Origin: JAFCDQ01 sp964571335
GTDB taxonomy: Archaea > Nanobdellota > Nanobdellia > Woesearchaeales > ARS49
Reading direction: 5' to 3'
Length of the DNA stretch: 6,965 nt
NCBI GenBank assembly: GCA_964571335.1
Contig: CAZNAM010000033.1
Span: 1 to 6,965 of the forward strand
A program made the position numbers and the translations under genes. A model generated the notes under the pieces. The model made no database searches. It was not told the origin of the DNA and worked only from the letters and a program-made list of their open reading frames with translations. Below are positions 1-4,866 of the stretch, in pieces; the first letter of the stretch is position 1; each line of letters opens with the position of its first letter.

Positions 1-1
1 A

Positions 2-73
2 TGCGCCGACTGGGATTCGAACCCAGACAACCGGCTTGGAAGGCCAGGATCATAGCCATTAGACCATCGGCGC
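2..73 (-). tRNA. tRNA-Gly (UCC anticodon)
   Basis: The minus strand folds as a complete cloverleaf. The 7-bp acceptor stem pairs GCGCCGA with TCGGCGC and the discriminator is A. The D arm has the G18-G19 pair. The anticodon stem CTGGC/GCCGG closes the loop CTTCCAA, giving anticodon TCC (plus-strand 38-40), which reads GGA glycine codons. The T arm is CTGGG-TTCGAAT-CCCAG. No intron is present. The base after the discriminator is T, so CCA is not encoded and must be added by CCA-adding enzyme. It lies downstream of the lipoprotein gene on the same strand but has its own TATA-like box. Confidence 0.97.
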
Positions 74-96
74 GTAAATAATAATAATTCTGCTTT

Positions 97-108
97 ATTT
101 TATAAATT
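97..108 (-). promoter_or_regulatory. TATA box for tRNA-Gly
   Basis: The minus strand reads AATTTATAAAATA-like sequence, centred about 29 nt upstream of the tRNA 5' end at 73. This is the usual distance of an archaeal TATA box from a tRNA start. Position and composition are visible; function is inferred. Confidence 0.5.
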
Positions 109-136
109 TAACCCCTTAAATTGGCTATAAAATCTA

Positions 137-170
137 ACTTTTTTTAAATTAAATAAGAAAAAATAAAAAA
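137..170 (-). terminator. T-tract terminator region of the lipoprotein gene
   Basis: Directly after the lipoprotein stop codon the minus strand has runs of T (T6 at 165-170, T6 at 157-162, then T4 at 152-156 broken by one C). Archaeal RNA polymerase stops at such U-tracts without needing a hairpin. The tracts separate the lipoprotein gene from the tRNA-Gly promoter. In such AT-rich DNA a T run alone is modest evidence. Confidence 0.4.
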
Positions 171-1094
171 TTAAATAAAATATTCTTCAGAAGGAATGTT
201 GTCAAGATCTCTGTGAATAACATCAAAGTCTTTAACAGTATTAGCAGATAAGTCTAAGTAATTATATGTTACTGGTGTTCCCTCTTCTTCTGTAATAATT
301 CTTATAGGAAGACCTGTTCTTTCATCAAAGAATATGTCATAAGGTTTGTTATCTTTTTCAAATGCCACTCTGATAACTTTTCTACTATTAACATAATATT
401 TATCTGCTTCAACTCTTACAGGAGTAGTTTCTAACATTTCCCATAACCAATCTTCAGGTAATTTAATGTTAAATTCATTAAAATTTCTTACTCTAGGAAC
501 ATCAAGAATTTCTTTCTTTTGACATTCATATCTTATGCCATCATTAACATCTTTTCCTTCACAATATCCTGTAGCAATCTTTTTAGTTCTATCAACATAA
601 ATTGTTGTGATTACATCCTGAGATCTTGCACTTGTTAATTCATTAATGCTAAGATGTCTTATAGGATTTTCTAAAAATAATTTGAATTTATCTCCTTTAA
701 CAAATACTTCACCAGTTTCTATTACAAATTTATAACTTTCAACATTTTTAGAATATACTTCAACTAAAAAATCCATAACATTTTCAGTTCCTACTGCAAG
801 AAGTTCTTTTTTTGGAGGTGCTCCAATATAAGCTTTTTGAGAAAATTCTTCATCAATTGCAGTAACTCCTCCTGTGATAGGAGATTCTTTTCCATCAGAA
901 CTTTCAGTAGTTTTAACTTCAATAGTATTTTCTGGAGTTTCAGGGACGATTTCTTCAACAATAACTTCTGAAGTTTCTTTAACAACAACTTCAGGTTCGT
1001 TTTCAACATCAACATCTAATGAATTATCATCAGTATTTGGCTGAGGCAATGTGCAAGCAACCAATAATAATAAAAATAATGCTATCCATTTCAT
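171..1094 (-). CDS. Secreted lipoprotein, hypothetical (LolA-like beta fold suspected)
   Basis: 307 aa. Residues 1-13 are a short hydrophobic signal (MKW then a Leu-rich core) ending in the lipobox L11-V12-A13-C14, so a lipid-anchored extracellular protein is predicted. Residues 15-75 are an acidic, Thr/Pro/Glu-rich linker, a likely flexible stalk. Residues about 85-300 look globular and rich in beta strands. They include a YSKNVESYKF helix-strand start, an IYVDRTKKIATGYC strand pair, and a late DERTGLPIRI turn, a pattern seen in LolA/LppX-like lipoprotein carrier folds; that comparison is by eye only. C178 and C191 (CX12C) could form a disulfide. The ATG at 1094 is supported by the lipobox spacing and by a TATA box placing transcription start within a few bases of it. 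It has its own promoter and faces away from the polymerase gene. Substrate and role are unknown. Confidence 0.85.
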   Translation of the reverse strand: MKWIALFLLLLVACTLPQPNTDDNSLDVDVENEPEVVVKETSEVIVEEIVPETPENTIEVKTTESSDGKESPITGGVTAIDEEFSQKAYIGAPPKKELLAVGTENVMDFLVEVYSKNVESYKFVIETGEVFVKGDKFKLFLENPIRHLSINELTSARSQDVITTIYVDRTKKIATGYCEGKDVNDGIRYECQKKEILDVPRVRNFNEFNIKLPEDWLWEMLETTPVRVEADKYYVNSRKVIRVAFEKDNKPYDIFFDERTGLPIRIITEEEGTPVTYNYLDLSANTVKDFDVIHRDLDNIPSEEYFI

Positions 1095-1120
1095 AGTAAC
1101 AAGTTAGGAATGATGAAGAG

Positions 1121-1128
1121 TATATAAA
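1121..1128 (-). promoter_or_regulatory. TATA box for the lipoprotein gene
   Basis: TTTATATA on the minus strand, centred about 30 nt before the ATG at 1094. With archaeal spacing of about 25 nt, transcription would start near 1099. The leader would be only a few bases with no room for a Shine-Dalgarno site, so the mRNA is probably nearly leaderless. Confidence 0.6.
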
Positions 1129-1142
1129 TATTTAGACAAAAA

Positions 1143-1152
1143 TTTATATATA
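1143..1152 (+). promoter_or_regulatory. TATA box for the polX-DUF192 operon
   Basis: TTTATATATA, centred about 26 nt before the ATG at 1174. This spacing puts the transcription start on or next to that ATG and favours it over the GTG at 1171. Together with the opposing box at 1121-1128 it forms a compact divergent promoter in a 76-nt gap. Confidence 0.6.
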
Positions 1153-1173
1153 TTAATCTATAACAATTTAGTG

Positions 1174-2124
1174 ATGAAAAATCAGGAATTATCAGCTATA
1201 TTTTATGAAATGGCAGATTTATTGGAAATAAAAGGGATAGCATGGAAGCCACAAGCATATAGAAAAGCAGCAAGAACATTAGAAGGCTTAAAACAGAATA
1301 TTACAAGCATTTACAACAAAGAAGGCTTGAAAGGGTTAGAAAAGCTTTCTGGAATAGGTCTAAGCATAGCGAACAAGATAATACAATACCTGACAAAAGG
1401 AAAAATAGCTCAATTTGAGACTTTGAAAAAAACAATGCCAAAAGGAATAGAAAAAATACTTGCGATTCCGGGTATGGGTCCAAAAAAAGCACTATTCTTA
1501 TTTGAAAAACTAAAGATAAAAGATGAAAAAGGACTAATTAAAGCAGTAAAACAAGGAAAAATAAGGAATTTGCCAGGATTTGGAGAAAAAAGTGAACAAG
1601 ATATATTAAGAGGTGTTCAGTTAAAAGAACAAAGCAAAGGAAGAATACCTTTTAAACAAATATTGCCAACAGCAAACAAAATAAAAAATGAACTGACAAA
1701 ATTAAGTTTTGTAAAAAAAATAGAAATAGCAGGTTCAATAAGAAGAAAAAAAGCAACAATAAGAGACATAGACTTAATTGTATTAAGCAATGAGCCAGAA
1801 AAAGTAATGAGTGCTTTTGTGAAATTGCCTGAAGTTAAAACAATTCTTGGAAAAGGAAAAACAAAAGGCTCAATAGTATTAAAAAATGGAATAAATGCAG
1901 ATTTAAGAATATTTGACAAAAGAACATTTGGAGCAGGATTATTATATTTCACAGGAAATAAAGACCATAATATAAAATTAAGACAAATAGCAATAAAAAA
2001 AGGATTGAAATTAAGTGAATACGGACTTTTCAAAAATGGAAAAAGAATTGCAGGAGAAACAGAAGAAGAAATATACAAAAAATTAGGATTAAAATATATG
2101 AAACCAGAAGAAAGAATAAATTAA
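1174..2124 (+). CDS. polX: Family X DNA polymerase, short form without PHP domain
   Basis: 316 aa from the ATG at 1174; a GTG at 1171 would add one residue, but the TATA spacing and the family start (MKNQELSAIFYEMADLLE) favour the ATG. It should fill short gaps in base excision repair. Domains in order: an N-terminal 8-kDa HhH domain (about 1-85) with LSGIGLSIANKI, where K68 aligns with the dRP-lyase Lys72 of human Pol beta while the Lys68 equivalent is Ser; a second HhH (IPGMGPKKAL, about 98-107) and a third (LPGFGEK, about 133-139); then the palm, with AGSIRRKKATIRDIDLIV holding metal-binding D198 and D200, and NADLRIF giving D243. The steric-gate region is LLYFTGNKDHN (257-267). The C-terminal thumb ends in KPEERIN. 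Most archaeal and bacterial PolX proteins continue for about 250 more residues as a PHP 3'-5' exonuclease; here a clean stop follows the polymerase core. It is co-transcribed with the next gene. Confidence 0.93.
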   Translation: MKNQELSAIFYEMADLLEIKGIAWKPQAYRKAARTLEGLKQNITSIYNKEGLKGLEKLSGIGLSIANKIIQYLTKGKIAQFETLKKTMPKGIEKILAIPGMGPKKALFLFEKLKIKDEKGLIKAVKQGKIRNLPGFGEKSEQDILRGVQLKEQSKGRIPFKQILPTANKIKNELTKLSFVKKIEIAGSIRRKKATIRDIDLIVLSNEPEKVMSAFVKLPEVKTILGKGKTKGSIVLKNGINADLRIFDKRTFGAGLLYFTGNKDHNIKLRQIAIKKGLKLSEYGLFKNGKRIAGETEEEIYKKLGLKYMKPEERIN

Positions 2125-2125
2125 A

Positions 2126-2470
2126 ATGATATACAATTTTACAAAAGAAAAAATAATAGCGATCAATTATAAGATATGCAAGAATATTTTATCTCAAATA
2201 AGAGGAGAAATGTTCAGAAAAGAAATAATCCCCTTAGTTTTTGAATTTAACAAAGAACAAAAAATAGGATTGCATTCCTGGTTTGTGAAAGAACCTTTTG
2301 ATGTCATATTTCTTAACAATTCATGGGAGGTTGTAGAATTAATACATGAATTCATGCCAAAAACACATTACACACCTAAAAAAAAAGCAATGTTTATTCT
2401 AGAAATGCCAGCAGGAACAATAGCACAAGCAGACATAGATATAGGTGATGTAATACATATAAAGAAGTAA
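2126..2470 (+). CDS. DUF192 (UPF0127) family protein
   Basis: 114 aa. The start lies one base after the polX stop, so the two are surely co-transcribed. The whole protein matches the archaeal DUF192 pattern: an N-terminal YNFTKEKIIA segment, the RGEMFRK motif (26-32; family form RG-M-F), a LHSWFVKEPFDVIFL segment (about 50-64), then the EFMP-x4-Y motif, and a closing LEMPAGT-x9-GDVIHI (about 91-112). DUF192 folds as a small beta barrel of unknown biochemical role; many bacterial members are exported, but no signal peptide is seen here. An internal ATG at about 2210 follows a good AGAGGAG, but starting there would cut the conserved N-terminus, so 2126 is kept. Its link to polX is positional only. 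Confidence 0.85.
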   Translation: MIYNFTKEKIIAINYKICKNILSQIRGEMFRKEIIPLVFEFNKEQKIGLHSWFVKEPFDVIFLNNSWEVVELIHEFMPKTHYTPKKKAMFILEMPAGTIAQADIDIGDVIHIKK

Positions 2471-2472
2471 AA

Positions 2473-2480
2473 TTTAAAAA
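2473..2480 (+). promoter_or_regulatory. Possible TATA box for tRNA-Trp
   Basis: TTTAAAAA lies 27-34 nt upstream of the first base of tRNA-Trp, a plausible archaeal TATA position. It begins just after the DUF192 stop codon. It is a weak match in AT-rich DNA, so read-through from the polX operon is also possible. Confidence 0.35.
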
Positions 2481-2506
2481 AGAAGCTGAAAACATGGTTC
2501 TATAAT

Positions 2507-2608
2507 GGGGATGTAGTATAACCTGGCTATTATTTCCGGCTCCAGATTGCTGGAGAAACTCTGACAAGGAGGACCCGGACGATTTGGGTTCAAATCCCAG
2601 CGTCCCCA
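2507..2608 (+). tRNA. tRNA-Trp (CCA anticodon) with 28-nt intron
   Basis: The acceptor stem pairs GGGGATG with CGTCCCC (one T-G wobble); the discriminator is A and no CCA is encoded. The D loop holds G18-G19 (2525-2526). The anticodon stem TCCGG (2535-2539) pairs with CCGGA (2575-2579), and the T arm is TTGGG-TTCAAAT-CCCAG. The 35 nt between the anticodon stem strands are too long for a loop; removing an intron at 2546-2573 leaves loop CTCCAGC with anticodon CCA (2542-2544). The GGGG acceptor with A73 and the ACCTGG D loop are typical of archaeal tRNA-Trp. The exons are 2507-2545 and 2574-2608. Confidence 0.95.
2546..2573 (+). other. tRNA-Trp intron with canonical bulge-helix-bulge
   Basis: The intron lies after position 37. 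The splice motif is exact: the outer helix is the anticodon stem; the central 4-bp helix is CTCC (2540-2543) with GGAG (2568-2571); the 3-nt bulges are AGA (2544-2546) and GAC (2572-2574), with cleavage expected after the second base of each. The inner helix is TTG (2547-2549) with CAA (2565-2567), continuing through wobbles to GAG/CTC closed by AAA. It is too short for the box C/D methylation guide that many euryarchaeal tRNA-Trp introns carry. Confidence 0.9.
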
Positions 2609-2609
2609 T
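2585..2609 (+). repeat. Direct repeat copy 1: 3' end of tRNA-Trp
   Basis: 25 bp starting TGGGTTCAAATCC and ending GTCCCCAT, covering most of the T arm, the acceptor 3' strand, the discriminator and one flanking base. It is identical to 2727-2751. A repeated tRNA 3' end is the usual signature of integration at a tRNA gene, but a partial gene duplication would look the same. Confidence 0.9.
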
Positions 2610-2623
2610 GATAATTACCTTTG

Positions 2624-2659
2624 ACAAGTCACTTTATTGGCTTGATCCAGCTAGTTTAG
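2624..2659 (+). repeat. Imperfect repeat R1 behind tRNA-Trp
   Basis: The segment AGTCAC...TTGGCTTGATCCAGCT resembles R2 (2693-2728). The 16-nt core at 2637-2652 matches 2708-2723 at 15 of 16 positions, 71 bp apart. TGACAAG just before it also occurs in the tRNA intron (2562-2568). This suggests old duplications of the tRNA intron/3'-exon region. Confidence 0.5.
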
Positions 2660-2692
2660 CAAAACAATTTCAATCATTAAAAACAAAAAAGA

Positions 2693-2750
2693 ACCAGTCA
2701 CCTTCAGTTGGCTTGACCCAGCTTGCTGGGTTCAAATCCCAGCGTCCCCA
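2693..2750 (+). pseudogene. Decayed tRNA-Trp 3'-half copy (contains repeat R2)
   Basis: From GACCC (2715-2719) to the discriminator-like A at 2750 this segment lines up with the 3' exon of tRNA-Trp, including the 3' splice bulge GAC. The anticodon-stem strand CCGGA has become CCAGC and the variable region differs, while the last 24 nt are identical. No matching 5' half (no GGGG acceptor strand) is found upstream, so it cannot be a functional tRNA. A T7 tract follows immediately. It can form a CCCAG-CTTG-CTGGG hairpin as an alternative to the T arm. It could be a duplication remnant or the right border of an inserted element. Confidence 0.6.
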
Positions 2751-2757
2751 TTTTTTT
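2751..2757 (+). terminator. T7 terminator after the tRNA remnant
   Basis: TTTTTTT follows directly after the second copy of the tRNA 3' end, preceded by a stable G/C hairpin. No T-tract follows the real tRNA-Trp at 2608. The primary tRNA-Trp transcript therefore probably runs to here, and this may be its original terminator, pushed away by the insertion or duplication. Confidence 0.55.
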
Positions 2758-2797
2758 ATTAAACAATTATATTAATAGTTAATTTTAAAAATAAAGA

Positions 2798-2821
2798 TAT
2801 TTATAATAAGTAAAAAAGAGG
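2798..2821 (+). promoter_or_regulatory. Permease promoter/ribosome-binding region
   Basis: A TATA-like TATTTATAA (2798-2806) lies about 26 nt before the permease ATG, predicting a leaderless start. AGAGG (2817-2821) also sits 6 nt before the ATG as a good Shine-Dalgarno. Both cannot work on the same transcript: the site is used only if transcription begins further upstream, for example from the AT-rich stretch at 2764-2774 or by read-through. Confidence 0.45.
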
Positions 2822-2827
2822 AAAACC

Positions 2828-3925
2828 ATGAAAAACAAGAGTTTTTTAGAAGCAACAGCAATAATGGTCGGTTGTATAATTGGAGGAGGAATATTAGCTC
2901 TTCCTTATGCTGTTTCTCGTTCAGGTTTCTGGAGTTCAATAATATTAATAGTAGCATTAGGATTAATGATGATGTTCATAAACATAAGAATATCAGAAAT
3001 AAACATTGCTTTAAAGAAACCACATCAAGTAGTGGGATTAGTTGAAAGATTTCTAGGAAAAACAGGAAAAATTCTCATGACTGCGGCAATGTTGCTTTTA
3101 TGTTATGGAGCATTAATAGCTTATTCAATAGGTTCAGCAGAAATATTAGCATTGCTAGGTGGAAGTATATTAATGTGGAAACTAGCATTTTACATAATAG
3201 GAGCAATAGTCGTAGCTTATGGTTTAAAAACAATAGGTGGCAGTGAACTAGTTATGGAAATTGCTAAACTGCTAATAGTTGGTTTAATAGTTGTTTTAGG
3301 AATGAGCCATGGATTTAATCCAAATTTATTCACAGGATTTCAACTACAGGGAATAGGAATGGTTTTTGGAGTAGCATTATTTGCAAGCTTAGGATTAGTA
3401 AGTGTTCCAATAGTATTTGAATTAGTAAGAAAAAAATCACAAATAAAAAAAGTGATTTTTACAGCGTCATTAACAACAATAGCAGTATATTTATTATTTG
3501 TAATGGTTGTAATCGCAAAAACAGGAGCAGCAACAACAGAAGTAGCGACAATAGGACTAAAACAAGCATTTTCTCCATTCATGGGAATAATGATAAACAT
3601 ATTTGCACTTCTTGCATTAACAACAAGCTTTCTTGCTGTAGCTTATTCAGTATATGAAATGTTCCTGGTTGATTTTAATCTTAACAAAACATTATCTTTT
3701 ATTTTAGCATTTATGCCTCCATTAATAGGAATGTTTATTCTTGAAAGTTTTGCAAAAACAATAGATATCGTCGGAGCATTAGCAGGATCAATGATGGTAA
3801 TATTATTAATATTAGCTCATAGAAAAGCAAAAAGAAGATTTAGATCAATGACAAAAGTTCCTATATTATTAGATTTATTGTTTTTAATAATATTTATCTT
3901 AGGAGCAGTAATGGTTTTCATCTGA
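2828..3925 (+). CDS. Amino acid permease, aromatic (Trp/Tyr) type, APC superfamily
   Basis: 365 aa, almost wholly hydrophobic, with about 11 membrane helices (roughly 8-28, 34-52, 82-103, 117-135, 142-160, 173-197, 208-230, 250-278, 287-305, 312-331, 345-365). Helix 1 contains the broken, glycine-rich VGCIIGGGILALPYAV, the substrate-binding unwound segment typical of the AAAP/HAAAP branch of the APC superfamily. Helix 6 carries GVALFASLGLVSVPIVFELV. Family members import amino acids by proton symport; the aromatic specificity is a family-level guess and cannot be read from the sequence. The ATG at 2828 has a Shine-Dalgarno and puts the helix-1 motif at the family position. It stands alone between tRNA-Trp and the prenyltransferase gene, which has its own promoter. 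Confidence 0.85.
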   Translation: MKNKSFLEATAIMVGCIIGGGILALPYAVSRSGFWSSIILIVALGLMMMFINIRISEINIALKKPHQVVGLVERFLGKTGKILMTAAMLLLCYGALIAYSIGSAEILALLGGSILMWKLAFYIIGAIVVAYGLKTIGGSELVMEIAKLLIVGLIVVLGMSHGFNPNLFTGFQLQGIGMVFGVALFASLGLVSVPIVFELVRKKSQIKKVIFTASLTTIAVYLLFVMVVIAKTGAATTEVATIGLKQAFSPFMGIMINIFALLALTTSFLAVAYSVYEMFLVDFNLNKTLSFILAFMPPLIGMFILESFAKTIDIVGALAGSMMVILLILAHRKAKRRFRSMTKVPILLDLLFLIIFILGAVMVFI

Positions 3926-3944
3926 TTATTCTGTTACAATAATT

Positions 3945-3952
3945 TTTATATA
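3945..3952 (+). promoter_or_regulatory. TATA box for the UbiA-family gene
   Basis: TTTATATA, centred about 26 nt before the ATG at 3975. The spacing predicts a leaderless mRNA starting at or near 3975. It argues against the upstream TTG at 3954, which would lie before the transcription start. Confidence 0.6.
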
Positions 3953-3974
3953 CTTGCTAAAGAACTTTTTTAAA

Positions 3975-4859
3975 ATGATAAAACAATTATTCAGAATACA
4001 GCAATGGTATAAAAACCTCTTAATATTCCTGCCATTAATATTCTCAGGAAACTTATTAAATTTAGATTTTTTACTTATAACTATAGCGGGATTTTTTGCA
4101 TTATGTTTTGTTTCATCATCACAATATATCTTAAATGATTTTTTAGACGTGAAAAAAGATCAAAAACATCCTGAAAAAAAGAACAGACCAATTGCATCAG
4201 GAAAAATAAATCTTCTACAGATAATATTAATCTTTTTCTTAACACTTTTTTTAGGACTTTATATTTCATTTAAATTAAATAATGATTTTGGAATAATAGC
4301 TTTGATTCTTGTAATTGTTAGTTTAAGCTATACTCTTGTATTAAAATATGAAATAATAGCAGATATTTTGACAATATCAACAAATTTTGTATTAAGAGCA
4401 ATATCGGGAGCTTATTTAATTAAGGTAGTTATAAGCCCTTGGTTAATTCTTGGAGTGTTTTTCTTAGCAACATTTCTTGTAACAGGAAAAAGACATGGAG
4501 AAGCATTATATTTAGGAAATTTAGGAAAAAAATCAGAAAAAATAAGAAAAACATTGACAAATTATACAAAAGAACTAACAAATACTTTGATGATAATTTC
4601 AACAACATTACTTATCTTGTGTTATGCTTTATATTCTTTTTTTAGCCAGCATACAGGACTTTTAATCACATTGCCCTTTGCATGGTATACCATAATAAGA
4701 TATTTCAATCTGGTTCAACAAGGACATAAAATCGCAAGACAACCAGAAAAAACAATATTTGACAAAAGAATAATGCTAAGTGCAGGAATATGGACAATAT
4801 TGACTTTTTTAATTTTATACAAAGAAAAAATAATAATCTTTTTCAGTTTTTTTATTTGA
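3975..4859 (+). CDS. UbiA-family prenyltransferase, decaprenyl-phosphate phosphoribosyltransferase-like
   Basis: 294 aa from the ATG at 3975; a TTG at 3954 would add 7 residues but lies upstream of the predicted transcription start. About eight to nine membrane helices. The first Asp-rich motif is N54-D-F-L-D58-V-K-K-D62-x-x-H65-P-E-K-K-N-R71-P-I-A-S-G, the form typical of DPPR synthases (Rv3806c type), together with the N-terminal QWYKNLLIF. The second motif region is SYTLVLKYEIIAD130, then NFVLRAISGA and GKRHGE (171-176), again like that subgroup. Those enzymes transfer phosphoribose from PRPP to a polyprenyl phosphate, making a lipid-linked pentose precursor for envelope glycans. In archaea the same superfamily also makes ether lipids (DGGGP synthase), so the substrate is inferred. 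It ends 7 nt from the stop of the convergent gene. Confidence 0.85.
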   Translation: MIKQLFRIQQWYKNLLIFLPLIFSGNLLNLDFLLITIAGFFALCFVSSSQYILNDFLDVKKDQKHPEKKNRPIASGKINLLQIILIFFLTLFLGLYISFKLNNDFGIIALILVIVSLSYTLVLKYEIIADILTISTNFVLRAISGAYLIKVVISPWLILGVFFLATFLVTGKRHGEALYLGNLGKKSEKIRKTLTNYTKELTNTLMIISTTLLILCYALYSFFSQHTGLLITLPFAWYTIIRYFNLVQQGHKIARQPEKTIFDKRIMLSAGIWTILTFLILYKEKIIIFFSFFI

Positions 4860-4866
4860 TTACTTT

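Noticed and set aside
1301..2078. Minus-strand open frames opposite polX
   Set aside because: Hydrophobic Phe/Leu/Ser-rich translations typical of the complement of Lys-rich coding sequence; polX is unambiguous.
2546..2573. Box C/D guide RNA inside the tRNA-Trp intron
   Set aside because: No RUGAUGA box and only 28 nt, too short for a C/D RNA.
2607..2750. ATGATAA at the tRNA end as a C box of a C/D sRNA covering the spacer
   Set aside because: No CUGA D box occurs in the spacer, so the single C-like box is chance.
2507..2750. Alternative splicing of the tRNA-Trp 5' exon to the downstream 3'-half copy
   Set aside because: The copy lacks the GGAG strand of the central helix and its CCAGC pairs poorly with the TCCGG anticodon-stem strand.
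2640..2750. A second complete tRNA ending at 2750
   Set aside because: No 5' acceptor strand (GGGG...) or D arm is found upstream.
2584..2775. 63-codon plus-strand open frame across the tRNA-Trp 3' end and the remnant
   Set aside because: It starts inside a tRNA gene and its sequence is a read of tRNA repeats; no protein signature.
3340..3600. Minus-strand open frame opposite the permease
   Set aside because: Shadow of the permease with no independent promoter, start signal or motif.
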